From contig JBOGWY010000324.1 of NCBI GenBank assembly GCA_050694015.1, positions 1 through 7,959 on the forward strand: a DNA stretch of 7,959 nt, read 5' to 3'. A model generated the notes under the pieces. It did no database searches, was not told where the DNA came from, and saw nothing but the letters and a program-made list of their open reading frames with translations. This stretch comes from JBOGWY01 sp050694015. Its GTDB lineage: Bacteria; Actinomycetota; CADDZG01; WHSQ01. Positions 1 to 6,300 of the stretch are shown here, one piece after another. The stretch's first letter is position 1; the number at the start of each line of letters is the position of its first letter. Both the position numbers and the translations under genes were made by a program.

Positions 1-2
1 AT

Positions 3-506
3 CCTGAGTACAGCGATTTCACCGACATCAAGAACTGGAACGACACCGGCGTAGTGATCCTCGAGACCGCCCCCGGAGTTCCCTCCGCGCCACTGGCGCC
101 CGAGAACTACCTCAACCGCCTCAACCAGAGCACGCTTAACGCGACGTCGTTCCTCACGATCGGCTACGGGACCGAGGTGCGTCGGGCCGATTCCGGCCCC
201 CAGGCCCCCACGCCGATGCGGAATCCCATCGTGCGCCGCTTCACGACGGAGATCGGGCAGAAGCTCACCGATCAGATCCTCCAGTTGAACGGGAATGAGA
301 ACGACCCGAGGGCCGAAGGCGGCACGTGCTTCGGGGATTCGGGAGGCCCCGCGATGCTCGACGGATACGTCGTCGCCGACACGAGCTACGGCTACACATC
401 CAACTGCCGTTACCTGGGCGGGTACCAGCGCGTCGACGTCCCGATCGTGCGCAACTGGATCCTGGATTGCCTGGCCGACCTGGTCTGCGTCACTAAGTCC
501 GACTAG
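3..506 (+). CDS. Secreted S1-family (trypsin-fold) serine protease, 3' part
   Basis: The reading frame is open to the left edge, so the start, any signal peptide and the catalytic His lie outside the window. The catalytic Asp is seen in NDTGVVILE (Asp codon at 42-44). The catalytic Ser is in GDSGGP (Ser codon at 339-341). The Cys just before GDSGGP and the Cys in SNCRY match the conserved disulfide around the S1 pocket, and TSYG matches the substrate-binding strand (S-W-G in trypsin). The residue six before the catalytic Ser, which is Asp189 in trypsin, is Gly here, so strict Arg/Lys specificity is not expected. The frame ends at TAG 504-506 after a typical C-terminal helix (IVRNWILDCL). S1 proteases of this kind are normally exported. 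The GTG at 54 is internal, because the catalytic Asp lies upstream of it. Family assignment is secure; the substrate is unknown. Confidence 0.9.
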   Translation, partial: PEYSDFTDIKNWNDTGVVILETAPGVPSAPLAPENYLNRLNQSTLNATSFLTIGYGTEVRRADSGPQAPTPMRNPIVRRFTTEIGQKLTDQILQLNGNENDPRAEGGTCFGDSGGPAMLDGYVVADTSYGYTSNCRYLGGYQRVDVPIVRNWILDCLADLVCVTKSD

Positions 507-517
507 GAGTCGTTACC

Positions 518-554
518 ACTCGCCGGGTCCCTTGCGAGAAGGGTCCCGGCGAGT
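518..554 (+). terminator. Strong hairpin after the protease gene
   Basis: The arms 518-533 and 539-554 form a 16-bp stem with one T-T mismatch (528/544) and a 5-nt loop. It starts 11 nt after the protease stop codon. No T tract follows, as is common for actinobacterial hairpin terminators, so it may also act as an mRNA 3' end stabiliser. It separates the protease from the rhodanese gene. Confidence 0.65.
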
Positions 555-560
555 CGCGTC

Positions 561-572
561 TAGGCTCCGTAC
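561..572 (+). promoter_or_regulatory. Possible -10 box of a leaderless rhodanese transcript
   Basis: TAGGCT (561-566) fits the TANNNT -10 pattern and ends 6 nt before the ATG at 573, so transcription could begin at the start codon. There is no Shine-Dalgarno sequence before this ATG, which agrees with a leaderless mRNA. No recognisable -35 box is seen; that region overlaps the preceding terminator hairpin. Prediction only. Confidence 0.35.
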
Positions 573-923
573 ATGCGGGCGCCGGGCGATCCTGAGTTCG
601 AGTTTTCGAGCGGAGAGGTCGCGCGGCGCCTGGAGGCGGGCGATATCCAGCTCCTCGACGTGCGCGAACAGATGGAGTGGGACGCAGGCCGGCCGAGCGG
701 CGCGGTGCACGTACCGATGCAAACGATCCCGGCCCGCATCGATGAGCTCGATCGAACCAAACCCGTCGCATGCATCTGTCTCATGGGGGCGCGCTCGGCG
801 ATGGTGGCCGAGTATCTGCGGGCCCAGGGCTTCGAGGCCTACAACGTGAGCGGCGGCTTCCGTGAGTGGTTCCAAGAACGGCTCCCGACCGAGCCCGACG
901 ACGCGCGCGTCGTCCAGCACTGA
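573..923 (+). CDS. Single-domain rhodanese (sulfurtransferase-like) protein
   Basis: This is a 116-aa cytoplasmic protein consisting of one rhodanese domain, as in GlpE- and PspE-like proteins. It shows the N-terminal LLDVRE motif (residues 27-32) and the GAVHVPM segment (43-49). The active-site loop CLMGARS starts with the presumed persulfide-forming Cys69 and ends with Arg74-Ser75, the six-residue spacing of sulfurtransferases rather than the seven-residue loop of Cdc25-like phosphatases. The C-terminal signature GFEAYNVSGGFREW is also present. Such domains carry sulfane sulfur from thiosulfate or persulfides to acceptors; the physiological partner cannot be read here. The ATG at 573 lacks an RBS and may be translated leaderless. 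The gene stands alone between a terminator hairpin and a set of hairpins ahead of the convergent tRNA-His. Domain call is firm; exact role unknown. Confidence 0.9.
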   Translation: MRAPGDPEFEFSSGEVARRLEAGDIQLLDVREQMEWDAGRPSGAVHVPMQTIPARIDELDRTKPVACICLMGARSAMVAEYLRAQGFEAYNVSGGFREWFQERLPTEPDDARVVQH

Positions 924-941
924 CGCCTTCTCGCCTCGGAT

Positions 942-960
942 ACCGGTCGATCCGACCGGT
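942..960 (+). terminator. Hairpin downstream of the rhodanese gene
   Basis: ACCGGTCG (942-949) and CGACCGGT (953-960) make a perfect 8-bp stem with a 3-nt loop (ATC), 18 nt after the rhodanese stop codon. No T tract follows on the plus strand. It is the best terminator candidate for the rhodanese gene. Confidence 0.5.
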
Positions 961-963
961 GGG

Positions 964-1030
964 CGCGTTCAAAACGCGGGAGTGAGCCGATCTACCCACC
1001 GGGGAGGTGGGTAGGGGCGCTCAAAACGCG
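964..1030. repeat. Direct repeat TCAAAACGCG flanking a hairpin
   Basis: TCAAAACGCG occurs at 969-978 and again at 1021-1030. The first copy is part of a small hairpin, CGCGTT (964-969) with AACGCG (973-978). Between the copies lies the 992-1014 hairpin. On the minus strand each copy reads CGCGTTTTGA, downstream of tRNA-His. It may belong to a tRNA 3' processing or termination region. Function unproven. Confidence 0.5.
992..1014 (-). terminator. Hairpin downstream of tRNA-His
   Basis: CTACCCACC (992-1000) and GGTGGGTAG (1006-1014) form a perfect 9-bp stem with a 5-nt loop, 26 nt past the tRNA 3' end on the minus strand. It is symmetric and could stop transcription from either side. No T tract follows the stem on either strand. 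On the minus strand the only run of four Ts near the tRNA, in CGCGTTTTGA at 1021-1030, lies before the stem. Confidence 0.5.
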
Positions 1031-1040
1031 ACGCTGAGAG

Positions 1041-1116
1041 GGCGACCGACCGGATTCGAACCGGCGACATCCTGGACCACAACCAGGTGCTCTAACCATG
1101 CTGAGCTACGGCCGCC
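1041..1116 (-). tRNA. tRNA-His (anticodon GTG)
   Basis: On the minus strand the full cloverleaf folds. The acceptor stem pairs GCGGCCG with CGGTCGC (one G-T pair). The D arm is GCTC/GAGC, the anticodon stem CCTGG/CCAGG around loop TTGTGGT (anticodon GTG), and the T arm GCCGG/CCGGT around TTCGAAT. The histidine identity elements are present: the base before position 1 is G (G-1, position 1116) and the discriminator is C73 (position 1041), able to pair with it. The 3' CCA is not encoded. It begins 23 nt after the stop codon of the MFS gene on the same strand, so it may be processed from a read-through transcript or have a promoter inside the 3' end of that gene. Confidence 0.97.
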
Positions 1117-1139
1117 ATGTAACGGAACAAGCGTACGCC

Positions 1140-2429
1140 CTAGCGCCCGGCTCCTTCTATAGCGGCTTCCTCGGCCCTCGGCACACCTCGGCCCTCGAGC
1201 TCGTCGCCGGGAGCCACGACCTCAGCCGGAGCGATCCGGATCTCGGCCGCGCGCCGCGCCGCGCTCCGCCGCGCCGCCCAGCGTAGTAGTGCGAGGCCGC
1301 CGAGCGCGACGATCGCGCCACCCACGAACGCCCCGCGGTAACCGAGCACCTCGGCGATGACTCCCGCACTCGCGGCTCCGAACCCGAACGAGAAGTCGAA
1401 GAACGCCGTGAACGTGCCCACGACCGCGCCGCGTTCCGAGGCGGGAGCCCGACTCAACGCGAACGTCATCAGTGCCGGGAACGCGAGCGCGTGTCCGATC
1501 GAGTAGATCGCCGTCCCGGCGTACAGCGCGATCTCGCTGGGCCAAAGCGCGATCACGAAGAGTCCGACCGCGGTCGTCGCCAGAGCAGCCGTACCGGCCT
1601 TGCGTGCACCGAGCCGGTCGGGCAAGCGCGCTCCGAACAAACGGATCGCGATGATGATCGCCGAGTTCAGCGCGAACACGAAGCGCGACCCGCTCATGCC
1701 GATCGTCAGCACATAGAGCGGGATGAACGACGAGAACGTCGCGAGCGCCCAGATGTTGGTCGCGAGGATCGTCCCGGGAAGCAGCGCTGCCTTGTGTATC
1801 AGCGGCGCTTTCGGCGCCTCGTGCATCCCGGCGGGACGTGTGTCGGGCACCATCAACCCGATCAACCCGGCGAATGCGGCCGACGCTCCCGCGACGATCC
1901 ACACCCACGAAAAGCCGATCGATTGCAGGATCGATTCACCGGTGACCGGACCGAGGGCGAGACCACCGAAGAGCGCGAGCGAGAAGTAGCTCAGGGCCTC
2001 CCCGCGCCGTTCGTCCGGCGCGAGATCGTTGATGACGCTCGCCGCCCCGACGTAATAGAAGGCCTCGCCGACGCCGGTCAGCAGACGCCAGAACACGAGC
2101 GAAGGAAGAGACGCCGAGAGCGCGTACCCCGCGATGCTCAGACCGACGAGGAGGCCGCCGCCGACGATCAGGATCCGCCGCCCGCGGCGATCGCTCGTCC
2201 GCCCCGAGAAGGGACGTAGGAGCACGGCGGTCAGGCCGAACGCTCCGATCGTCACGCCCACCGCCGCGTTGTTCCCGCCGAGCGGTCCCTCGACGTAGCG
2301 AGGCAGGGTCGGCAGGATCATGCCGACGGCCGTGAAGTAGGCGAGGGTCGACAGCATCACCAATAGGAACAAGGGCGTGAGCAGGCGTGGCAGCGCGGCG
2401 CGCGCGTCACGTTTAAGCGTCAACTGCAA
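1140..2429 (-). CDS. MFS transporter, probable drug or metabolite efflux pump
   Basis: This is a 429-aa integral membrane protein, of normal MFS length, with alternating hydrophobic segments consistent with about 12 helices. MFS motif A is clear in the loop after helix 2 (GRTSDRRGRR). A degenerate copy sits at the matching place in the second half (GARLPDRLGARK). Helix 4-5 features RLLTGVGEAFYYVGA and the loop APDERRGEA are typical of proton-driven MFS exporters of the drug:H+ antiporter type. The C-terminal tail is Arg/Ala/Glu-rich and cytoplasmic. The start is chosen as TTG (codon 2429-2427) because GGAGG lies 6 nt upstream. An upstream in-frame ATG at 2543 would add 38 Pro/Gly-rich residues without an RBS. 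The gene is divergent from the MDMPI-family gene and ends 23 nt before tRNA-His. The substrate is not predictable. Confidence 0.9.
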   Translation of the reverse strand: MQLTLKRDARAALPRLLTPLFLLVMLSTLAYFTAVGMILPTLPRYVEGPLGGNNAAVGVTIGAFGLTAVLLRPFSGRTSDRRGRRILIVGGGLLVGLSIAGYALSASLPSLVFWRLLTGVGEAFYYVGAASVINDLAPDERRGEALSYFSLALFGGLALGPVTGESILQSIGFSWVWIVAGASAAFAGLIGLMVPDTRPAGMHEAPKAPLIHKAALLPGTILATNIWALATFSSFIPLYVLTIGMSGSRFVFALNSAIIIAIRLFGARLPDRLGARKAGTAALATTAVGLFVIALWPSEIALYAGTAIYSIGHALAFPALMTFALSRAPASERGAVVGTFTAFFDFSFGFGAASAGVIAEVLGYRGAFVGGAIVALGGLALLRWAARRSAARRAAEIRIAPAEVVAPGDELEGRGVPRAEEAAIEGAGR

Positions 2430-2435
2430 GTTGTT

Positions 2436-2440
2436 CCTCC
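2436..2440 (-). promoter_or_regulatory. Ribosome binding site deciding the TTG start of the MFS gene
   Basis: On the minus strand GGAGG is followed by a 6-nt spacer and TTG (2429-2427). The TM1 region follows soon after, so the TTG start gives a normal MFS N-terminus. Confidence 0.75.
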
Positions 2441-2494
2441 GAGGTAGGTCTAACCGTCCCAGCCGGGGGTCTCTACACGCTAACGGCCCGTGGG

Positions 2495-2531
2495 GGCCTT
2501 CCATTCCGAACGGTGGCGCCCATGGAAGGCC
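2495..2531. promoter_or_regulatory. Inverted repeat in the divergent MFS / MDMPI intergenic region
   Basis: GGCCTTCCAT (2495-2504) and ATGGAAGGCC (2522-2531) are perfect 10-bp inverted repeats 17 nt apart, lying between the two divergent genes. This geometry suits a dimeric repressor operator controlling one or both promoters. It could also be a chance GC-rich palindrome. No adjacent regulator gene is in the window. Confidence 0.4.
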
Positions 2532-2556
2532 GTGCGCGTCCACCGAGGGATAGGAA

Positions 2557-2562
2557 TAGGCT
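2557..2562 (+). promoter_or_regulatory. Possible -10 box for the MDMPI-family gene
   Basis: TAGGCT, identical to the hexamer before the rhodanese gene, ends 9 nt before the ATG at 2572. This would give a leader of only a few nucleotides. No clear -35 box is present. Prediction only. Confidence 0.3.
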
Positions 2563-2571
2563 CAGGTCGAT

Positions 2572-3243
2572 ATGGGAGATATGTCCGAGGCCTACACCGA
2601 GGCGCGCGAGCGCATCGCGGCCATCGCCGAAGAGCTCTCCGACGACGATCTGCAGGCGTCGGTGCCGGCCTGTCCCGCGTGGACGGCCACGGACGTGATC
2701 TCGCATCTCGCCGGGATCGCGGTCGACACGATGGCCGGGGTCATCGAGGGGGCGGGCTCGGAGGCGTACACGTCCCGCCAGGTGGAGGCACGCAAGGGCA
2801 AGGATGTCGGCGCCGTCATCGAGGAGTGGCGCGAGGCCAAGCTCGAGACGATCCTCGACGGGCTCCATCCCGCGATCGCCGGAGGCATCATCGGCGATCT
2901 GTTCACCCACGAGCAGGACTTCCGCGGCGCGGTCGGCAGGCCCGGGGGCCACGACTCGAAGGCGTTCGAGATCGCGCTCGACAGCTACACGCGCTTCCTG
3001 GGACGGCGGATCAAGGAGGCCGGGCTCCCGGCGCTCACCGTCGAGGCGGCCGGCACGAGCTGGGTCGCCGGCAAGGGCGATCCCGTCGGGACCGTGTCGG
3101 GCGAGCCGTTCGAGCTCCTTCGCTGTCTGACCGGGCGCCGGACGCTCGACGAGATACGGGCGCTGGGCTGGAGCACCGATCCGGACCCCTACCTGAAGAT
3201 CTTCGCCATGTACGGGATCCCCGACGCGTCGCTCTCGGAATAA
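2572..3243 (+). CDS. DinB-like maleylpyruvate isomerase (mycothiol-dependent) family protein
   Basis: This 223-aa protein has the N-terminal four-helix DinB/MDMPI_N fold. The helix-1 region EARERIAAIAEELSDDDL is followed by the family hallmark VPACPAWTATDVISHLAGI, carrying the first metal-ligand candidate His45. A second signature, GDLFTHEQDFRGAVGRP, carries Asp109, His113 and Asp116. In the characterised mycothiol-dependent maleylpyruvate isomerase the second ligand pair is Glu-x3-His; here it reads Asp-x3-His, a conservative change. The C-terminal part (WVAGKGDPVGTVSGEPFELLRCLTGRRTLDEIRAL) is the usual MDMPI C-terminal or SCP2-like extension. Members use mycothiol or a metal in isomerisation, conjugation or detoxification, and most are uncharacterised. 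No aromatic-degradation genes are nearby, so a true maleylpyruvate role is not supported. The start could also be the ATG at 2581, nine bases downstream. Confidence 0.85.
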   Translation: MGDMSEAYTEARERIAAIAEELSDDDLQASVPACPAWTATDVISHLAGIAVDTMAGVIEGAGSEAYTSRQVEARKGKDVGAVIEEWREAKLETILDGLHPAIAGGIIGDLFTHEQDFRGAVGRPGGHDSKAFEIALDSYTRFLGRRIKEAGLPALTVEAAGTSWVAGKGDPVGTVSGEPFELLRCLTGRRTLDEIRALGWSTDPDPYLKIFAMYGIPDASLSE

Positions 3244-3262
3244 GCGAGTTACGCCGCCGTTC

Positions 3263-3276
3263 CCCTATATATAGGG
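3263..3276. promoter_or_regulatory. 14-bp perfect AT-core palindrome upstream of kgd
   Basis: CCCTATATATAGGG is a perfect palindrome in an otherwise GC-rich region. It lies 20 nt after the MDMPI gene and about 70 nt before the kgd start. It could be an operator or contain a -10-like TATA element for kgd. No matching -35 box is obvious. Confidence 0.45.
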
Positions 3277-3284
3277 CCGAACAC

Positions 3285-3307
3285 GGGTAGTAACTGACCC
3301 ACTACCC
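3285..3307 (+). terminator. Hairpin between the MDMPI gene and kgd
   Basis: GGGTAGT (3285-3291) and ACTACCC (3301-3307) form a perfect 7-bp stem with a 9-nt loop, followed by TTTATG. It may end the MDMPI transcript, or be a regulatory stem in the kgd leader. Only three Ts follow, so a classical intrinsic terminator is not certain. Confidence 0.4.
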
Positions 3308-3335
3308 TTTATGTACGGCGTGGGACGGCGAACTT

Positions 3336-3341
3336 AAGGAG
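3336..3341 (+). promoter_or_regulatory. Ribosome binding site of kgd, pointing to an ATC start
   Basis: AAGGAG is the strongest Shine-Dalgarno sequence in the window, with a 5-nt spacer to ATC at 3347. An in-frame TAA (3335-3337) overlaps it, so translation cannot start further upstream in this frame. Confidence 0.7.
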
Positions 3342-3346
3342 TCAAC

Positions 3347-6300
3347 ATCGACCGCGAGGTCTTCGGCCCCAACATCTGGCTGGTCGACGAGATGTACCGC
3401 CGCTATCAGGAGAACCCGAAGGCGGTCGGCGAATCGTGGCGTGACTTCTTCGAGGATTACCAGCCCGCCACGCGTCCCCCGCAAGAGCGTCCCGGCACGC
3501 GACCGGCGGAGGCACCCAAGCCGACCCCGGCACCTGCGCCGGTAGCACCTCGCGAGGTGCCGGCCGAGGCCCCCGAGGACGCGGTCCCACTCCGCGGCAT
3601 CTCCGCGCGCATCGCCGAGAACATGGAGGCCTCGCTCGGGGTCCCGACGGCGACGTCGGTACGGACGATGCCGGCGAAGCTCCTCGAGGAGAACCGCCGG
3701 GTGATCAACCGCGTGCTCGCCGGTCATCGCGCCCACCGCGGGGGCAAGATCTCGTTCACCCACATCATCGGGTGGGCGATCCTCAAGGGGTTGCAGGCGC
3801 GTCCCGCGATGAAGGCGAGCTATGCCGACATCGACGGTAAGCCGCACGTCGTGCAGCACAAGCACGTGAACTTCGGCCTCGCGGTGGATCTCGAGAAGAA
3901 AGACGGATCGCGCGTCCTGCTGGTCCCGAACGTCAAGAACTCCGACGAGCTGGACTTCGCCGGTTTCTTCGCGTCCTACGAGGACCTCATCCGGCGCGTC
4001 CGTGCGAACGAGCTGGCACCGGAGGATTTCTCCGACACGACCGTCACCCTGACGAACCCGGGAACCGTCGGGACGAGCCTGTCGGTGCCGCGGCTGATGC
4101 CGAAACAGGGACTGATCGTCGGCACCGGCGCGATCGCGTACCCCCCCGAGTACCAGGCCGCCGACCCGCGCGCGCTCGCCCGCATCGGAGTGAGCAAGAC
4201 CATCACGATCACCTCGACCTACGACCACCGGGTGATCCAGGGGGCCGAGTCGGGGCAGTTCCTCGATTACATCCAGCAGCTGCTACTGGGCGCGGACCGC
4301 TTCTACGAAGAGATGTTCGCGTCGCTCAAGATCCCGTACGAACCGCTGCGGTGGTCGAGCGACCGCGCACCGATCGCCGGCGAGGAGACCGACCTCGAGA
4401 AGCAGTCGCGCGTGATCCAGCTGATGAACATGTACCGGGTGCGCGGCCACTTGCTCGCGGATCTCAACCCGATCGCGACCGACGTCCTCACGCACCCCGA
4501 GCTCGATCTGAGCTACTACGGTCTCACGGTGTGGGACCTCGACCGCGAGTTCCTATCCGACGGTTTGCCCGGCCCCCGCAAACAACCACTCCGGAAGATG
4601 CTCGACACCGTGCGCGACGCGTACTCGCGCACGATCGGCGTCGAGTACATGCACATCAGCCATCCCGACGAGAAGCGCTGGATCCAGGAACGCGTCGAGT
4701 CGGCGACGACCGAGGACCTCCCGCTCGAAGAGAAGCGACACATCCTCGGTCGTCTCAATGCCGGCGAGGGTTTCGAGCGCTTCCTGCACTCGAAGTGGAC
4801 GGGCCACAAGCGGTTCTCGCTCGAGGGGGCCGAGAGTCTGATCCCGATGCTCGATCAGCTCCTCGAGTGCGCCGCCGACAACGGGATGCTCGAAGCGGTG
4901 ATGGGGATGAGCCATCGCGGCCGGCTGAACGTGCTGGCGAACATCGTCGGCAAGCCGCTCAAGGAGATCTTCCGCGAGTTCGAGGGCGACATCGATCCCG
5001 ACACCGTGCAGGGTTCCGGCGATGTGAAGTACCACCTCGGTCTCACCGGTAGCTTCACCTCTCGTAAGGGCAATCAGCTCGCGGTCGTGCTCGCGTCGAA
5101 TCCCTCGCATCTCGAGGCCGTCGATCCGGTCGTAGAGGGCATGGCGCGCGCGAAGCAAGACCTGCTCGGGGAGGAGGAGCGCGACCGCGTGCTCCCGATC
5201 CTCCTTCACGGCGATGCCGCGTTCGCGGGCCAGGGCGTCGTCGCCGAGACGCTGAACATGTCGCAGCTGCAGGGCTACCGCACCGGCGGCACCGTGCACA
5301 TCGTCGTCAACAACAACATCGGCTTCACGACGTCGCCGCAGGCGGGTCGTTCGACGAACTACGCGACCGACGTGGCGAAGATGATCCAGGCCCCGATCTT
5401 CCACGTCAACGGCGACGATCCCGAGGCCTGTGTGCGCGTGATCAGGCTCGCGTTCGCGTATCGCCAGGCGTTCGGCAAGGACATCGTCGTCGACCTGATC
5501 TGCTACCGCCGTTACGGACACAACGAGGCCGACGAGCCCGCGTTCACGCAGCCGATGATGTACTCGCGCATCGACGAGCGCCGCAGCGTCCGCAAGCTCT
5601 ACACCGAGGATCTTCTGAACCGCGGCGAGCTGAGCGTCGAGGAGGCCGAGCAGGCGTTCGACGACTTCCGTGCGCGCATGCAGCAAGCGTTCGAGGAGAC
5701 CAGGGGGGCCACCAAGAAACCCGAGCCGCCGCGCGCGGCGAAACCGCCCGATCCTGCAGGGGTGTTGCCTGCTATCGAAACGGGTGTCGCGCTCGATCGG
5801 CTGCAGCGCATCAACGAGATCCTCACGTCCTTCCCCCAGGGATTCGAGCCCCACCCGAAGCTCAAGAAGCAGCTAGAACGTCGCAAGGGCATGCTCGACA
5901 AGGACGCGATCGAGTGGGCGGCCGCGGAGGCGTTCGCGTTCGGATCGCTGCTGATGGAAGGCATCACCGTTCGTCTCGCCGGTCAGGACACGCGGCGCGG
6001 GACGTTCAGCCAGCGGCACTCGGCGCTCGTCGACCACCAGAACGGCGAGGAGTACATGCCGCTCTCGCATCTCTCCGACGACCAGGCCCCCTTCCGCGTC
6101 TTCGACAGTTCCCTCTCGGAGTTCGCCGCGGTGGGCTTCGAGTACGGCTACTCGGTCGCGATCGGCGACGCGCTGGTGTGCTGGGAGGCGCAGTTCGGCG
6201 ACTTCGTCAACGGCGCGCAGGTGATCATCGACCAGTTCATCGTGGCCGGCGAGGACAAGTGGAGCCAGGAGAGTGGCGTCGTCCTGCTGCTCCCGCACGG

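Noticed and set aside
54..506. Protease gene starting at GTG 54
   Set aside because: The frame is open to the window edge, and the catalytic Asp (codon 42-44) lies upstream of that GTG.
924..1116. tRNA-His as an integration (att) site of a genomic island
   Set aside because: No second copy of the tRNA 3' end and no integrase are present in the window.
2430..2543. MFS protein starting at ATG 2543 (467 aa)
   Set aside because: The extra 38 residues are low-complexity, with no RBS. GGAGG and TTG at 2429 give a normal MFS N-terminus.
2490..3290. Plus-strand 266-aa frame over the MDMPI gene
   Set aside because: Arg/Gly/His-rich out-of-frame shadow. The MDMPI frame carries the conserved motifs.
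3302..4228. Antisense reading frame of 308 aa over the E2 part of kgd
   Set aside because: Composition is Arg/Gly/Asp-rich with no family signature, and it lies opposite a conserved domain.
4553..5854. Long antisense reading frame (433 aa) inside kgd
   Set aside because: Shadow of high-GC codon use; Arg/Leu/Val-rich with no motif. The sense strand is an unambiguous Kgd.
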